The notes below the pieces were generated by a model, which saw only the letters and a list, made by a program, of their open reading frames with translations, had not been told where the DNA came from and did not search any database. A stretch of 34,067 nucleotides of DNA from Halococcus sediminicola (GTDB taxonomy: Archaea > Halobacteriota > Halobacteria > Halobacteriales > Halococcaceae): assembly GCF_000755245.1 (NCBI RefSeq), contig NZ_BBMP01000003.1, positions 1 through 34,067 on the forward strand, given 5' to 3'. Positions 32,116-34,067 of this stretch are shown in pieces (position 1 is the first letter of the stretch; each line of letters begins with the position of its first letter). The position numbers and the translations under genes are program-made.

Positions 32116-32304
32116 TCACCTTCTGACTACAGATGACAGTGGGTCTCCGGCCTCGTCTTCGATGGGCGACATCACACGACTGAGGTGCTCGCAGATGGCC
32201 TGGACGGTCTCGCCCTGTTCGTCGTCGAGATCAAGTGCGTCGAGAGCAGCCTCGACGCCTGCCGGAGTGTTCTCGCTGACGTCTACCCGACGAGTGACAC
32301 CCAC
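32116..32304 (-). CDS. Small acidic hypothetical protein
   Basis: GTG 32304 opens a 62-residue acidic protein (VEAALDALDLDDEQGETVQA, ICEHLSRVMSPIEDEAGD). It follows the short zinc-ribbon gene on the same strand after 44 bases, so the two may be cotranscribed. Composition supports coding; there is no recognised domain. Confidence 0.45.
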   Translation of the reverse strand: MGVTRRVDVSENTPAGVEAALDALDLDDEQGETVQAICEHLSRVMSPIEDEAGDPLSSVVRR

Positions 32305-32348
32305 CGCTTCCGCTACTCTGCTGGCCGGTCACTCACCGGTTTCGAGTT

Positions 32349-32492
32349 CTACCCGATCCGCGGCAGATCGAACCCTTCGCCACAGTCTTGGCATTCGTAT
32401 TCGAGTTCCTCCGCCGGCGTGAGTTCGGCGCGCAACGACCCACAATTTGGACACGGAGTTTCGGCAGCCGCCGCGGCAGGGTCTGAGGACAT
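32349..32492 (-). CDS. Short zinc-ribbon protein (47 residues)
   Basis: ATG 32492 to TAG 32351-32349 encodes 47 residues with CPNCGSLRAELTPAEELEYE then CQDCGEGFDLPRIG, a two-knuckle zinc ribbon with beta-strand spacing. This frame is preferred over the overlapping 90-residue minus frame (32329-32601), which is Arg-rich with no conserved pattern. It is another of the small haloarchaeal zinc-finger proteins; function unknown. Confidence 0.7.
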   Translation of the reverse strand: MSSDPAAAAAETPCPNCGSLRAELTPAEELEYECQDCGEGFDLPRIG

Positions 32493-32577
32493 GGTTGTTT
32501 GCCTCTACGCTCCCTTCGAACTCGAAATAAGTAACTTTATTGGCTAAAAGGGGGGGGCACGCTACATATCCTGCTCT

Positions 32578-32835
32578 TTGCATGGGGAGTACCGCTCCCA
32601 CACCGCGCTATGGGGATTAGCACTGATCTTCGGAATCCTCACATCACAGGTTATCGACTTGTTGAAATCAGCGTACGAGATACAGGGCGCATGTCTCGTT
32701 CTATCACTGCCGCTGGTTAATTGGACGATGAAGGAACTACGACTCCTGTTTTGGAGACCAATCAGACTCGAGACCCGCTCCGAGTGCGATCCCGACAGCA
32801 ATCCCTATAGCCAGCTTGTTCATCGTATGGGATAG
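32578..32835 (+). CDS. Small membrane-like hypothetical protein
   Basis: This 85-residue frame starts at TTG 32578. Two hydrophobic stretches (WGLALIFGILTSQVIDLL, and CLVLSLPLVNW after a short polar gap) suggest a two-helix membrane protein with a charged C-terminus. Part of the DNA has a decayed copy at 14826-14915, which shows it belongs to a repeated family in this genome. The TTG start is uncertain. Confidence 0.45.
   Translation: MHGEYRSHTALWGLALIFGILTSQVIDLLKSAYEIQGACLVLSLPLVNWTMKELRLLFWRPIRLETRSECDPDSNPYSQLVHRMG
32607..32700 (+). repeat. Diverged repeat partner of 14826-14915
   Basis: Shared ordered blocks with the 14.8 kb copy include ATTAGCACT, ACATCACAGGTT and CGAGATACA. Here they lie within the small membrane-protein frame. 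Confidence 0.5.
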
Positions 32836-32964
32836 GAGATGAAAAGCAGCAAAGATTGATGATCGACCCCACTCATCTCTTTTGAGATGTAGGTTGCTGT
32901 ATGGCTACCGGCATTGACTACTTCCGTTTTTTTGGTGTATAACATAATAAATGCTAAATACAAA

Positions 32965-33889
32965 CTAGCAACTATTGATCTCTGAAGGAGTCCACGGCAA
33001 ATCGATCTGGCGAACCAACTCTGTGACCTCAGCGTATGATGAATTCGTCGTTCTTCCTAGTGAAGATGAGCAACTATCGTCTGTAATTTGAGATATTGAG
33101 TCGAGAAACGCAGTACAGATGCTTTCGTTCTCGAAGAGACCGTGTAAATACGTACCAAGAACCGACTCGGTTGCAGCACTTCGATTCCCTAGAGGGCGAT
33201 CAAGCGGTGCTAGGTGTACCGTTTGTCCCATGTGAGTTTCGAATCCTGACACAGTTCCTGAAACTCCATCAATTGGACCGGTCCCTGTGACCGCCACCGT
33301 CACTTGCCGAACTTGCTGTTCGTGTGAGAACTTTGTTTTGACAGGGAGCAAACCGAATCCTCGAACAGTGTTTCCCTCTCCGGTTCCCTCGATAGCGGCG
33401 TTCGTTATCTGTTCCCCGAGCATCTGATACCCGCCGCAGACGCCAATGACTGGTCCAGAAAACCCATCGAGAGCGTCGTCGAATCCGGCGTCTCTGAGCG
33501 CTAACAGATCATCGACGGTGTTCTTGGTCCCAGGGATGACGACGGCGTCAACCTCTGTGAGTTTCGAACGGAGTGGGACGTAGGCGACACGAACGCCGGG
33601 AATGCGAGCCAGTGGTTCGAGGTCGGTGAAATTGGCGATGTGCGGCAAGTGGGGCACGCCGATGGTCACTGCCTCCGCCGGTGATACGCCGTCTTCGTCA
33701 CCGAAGACAGCACTTTCGTCGTCGGGCGGTAGTGAAAGGCTGTCTTCTTCGGGCAATCCGGGGTCGTCGTAGGGAAGCACGCCGACCACTGGAACGCCGG
33801 TTCGTCGTTCCAGTTCCTTGATACCGGAGTCAAGGAGTGCGCTATCTCCGCGAAATTTCGTAATGACACAGCCCCGAACGCGATTTTGT
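32965..33889 (-). CDS. cbiP: Cobyric acid synthase CbiP/CobQ, C-terminal part (contig end)
   Basis: This is the last 308 or so codons of the amidotransferase that amidates four side chains of adenosylcobyrinic acid diamide in cobalamin synthesis. The frame enters from the right end with NRVRGCVITKFRGD. VDAVVIPGTKNTVDDL, PVIGVCGGYQMLGE (the class-I glutaminase-like Cys) and the later SGFETHMGQT and LGTYLHGLFEN (His) are all CobQ/CbiP motifs. The start lies beyond the genuine sequence: the frame continues only into adapter DNA from 33890, whose translated residues must not be counted as protein. The stop is TAG 32967-32965. Confidence 0.9.
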
Positions 33890-34067
33890 CTGTCTCTTAT
33901 ACACATCTCCGAGCCCACGAGACCGAGGCTGATCTCGTATGCCGTCTTCTGCTCGAAAAAAAAAACGACCCCCGAGGTCACCGCGCGGCGCGTAGGTGTT
34001 CGTACACAGCACAAGACGCTCCTTCAGGCAAGAAGCGCTCCCCTGTGTAACCCGCCCCAACGCACAC
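33890..34067. other. Nextera adapter read-through and junk at right end
   Basis: Positions 33890-33923 match the transposase adapter (CTGTCTCTTATACACATCT plus the read-2 part). 33924-33931 (CGAGGCTG) equals an i7 index I recall as N710. 33932-33953 matches the P7 flow-cell sequence, with a poly-A run after it. The remainder to 34067 looks like low-quality read tail. Frames reading through it yield the known spurious adapter peptide (EQKTAYEI-type). Confidence 0.96.

Noticed and set aside
32329-32601. 90-residue minus-strand frame
   Set aside because: Overlaps the better-supported zinc-ribbon gene in another frame and has Arg-rich shadow composition.
33888-34014. Upstream continuation of the cbiP frame
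   Set aside because: It is a translation of adapter and poly-A sequence, not a genomic coding region.

Overview
The window looks like a contig from a halophilic archaeon (class Halobacteria). The proteins are strongly acidic (Asp/Glu-rich). The informational genes are archaeal (HerA, NurA, Mre11, Rad50). An archaeosine/preQ0 operon is present, along with an initiator tRNA-Met of haloarchaeal type, an ISH3-type insertion sequence and IS200/IS605-type elements. Several genes have TATA-like boxes 25-30 bases before the start codon, as in leaderless haloarchaeal transcripts. I cannot name the genus.

Both ends are not biological. Positions 1-84 end in Nextera transposon-end sequence, and 33890 onward is Nextera adapter read-through with a recognisable i7 index and a poly-A tail. 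Genuine sequence runs from about 85 to 33889.

Layout. 85-223: the N-terminus of a transposase (minus strand), abutting a 5'-truncated Mur-ligase/PgsB-like gene (to 1132). 1129-3108 (minus): an MscS channel with a small partner gene, then a LOG/TIGR00730 protein. About 3285-5001: an intact IS605-like element with tnpA, tnpB and right-end hairpins. 5181-13203: a DNA end-processing cluster mre11-rad50-(decayed frame)-nurA-herA. 13204-14800: a region of small genes and relics (tnpB tail, HTH protein, zinc ribbons, winged-helix-like protein). 14948-15604: a TMEM175-type channel. 16134-18344: a heavy-metal P-type ATPase with unusual metal-site motifs. 18896-19596: a frameshifted gene, a zinc-ribbon fragment and a small reverse-strand gene. 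19939-22461: a secreted Excalibur/5'-nucleotidase fusion. 22552-23265: an FNR-like oxidoreductase, then a palindrome-flanked mini-element, then UV-damage endonuclease UvdE. 24927-26773: a two-gene operon of a ComEC-like lipoprotein and a DUF3006 protein. 27002-30697: a ribbon-helix-helix regulator and queD-queE-queC, with queC cut by a 1439-bp ISH3-type element that left a 5-bp target duplication. 31123-31196: initiator tRNA-Met, then a DUF655-like gene. 32116-32835: small genes. 32965-33889: cobyric acid synthase (cbiP), cut by the contig end.

Functional themes: mre11-rad50-nurA-herA resect double-strand breaks, and uvdE adds a second repair activity nearby. queD-E-C would make preQ0 for archaeosine in tRNA, but queC is broken here. 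A heptamer (AGGTATT/AATACCT) repeated around the RHH gene and queD suggests local control of that operon. The most notable mobile-DNA signals are the intact tnpA/tnpB element, the non-coding palindrome-flanked element at 23266-23475, and the reconstructable ISH3 insertion.
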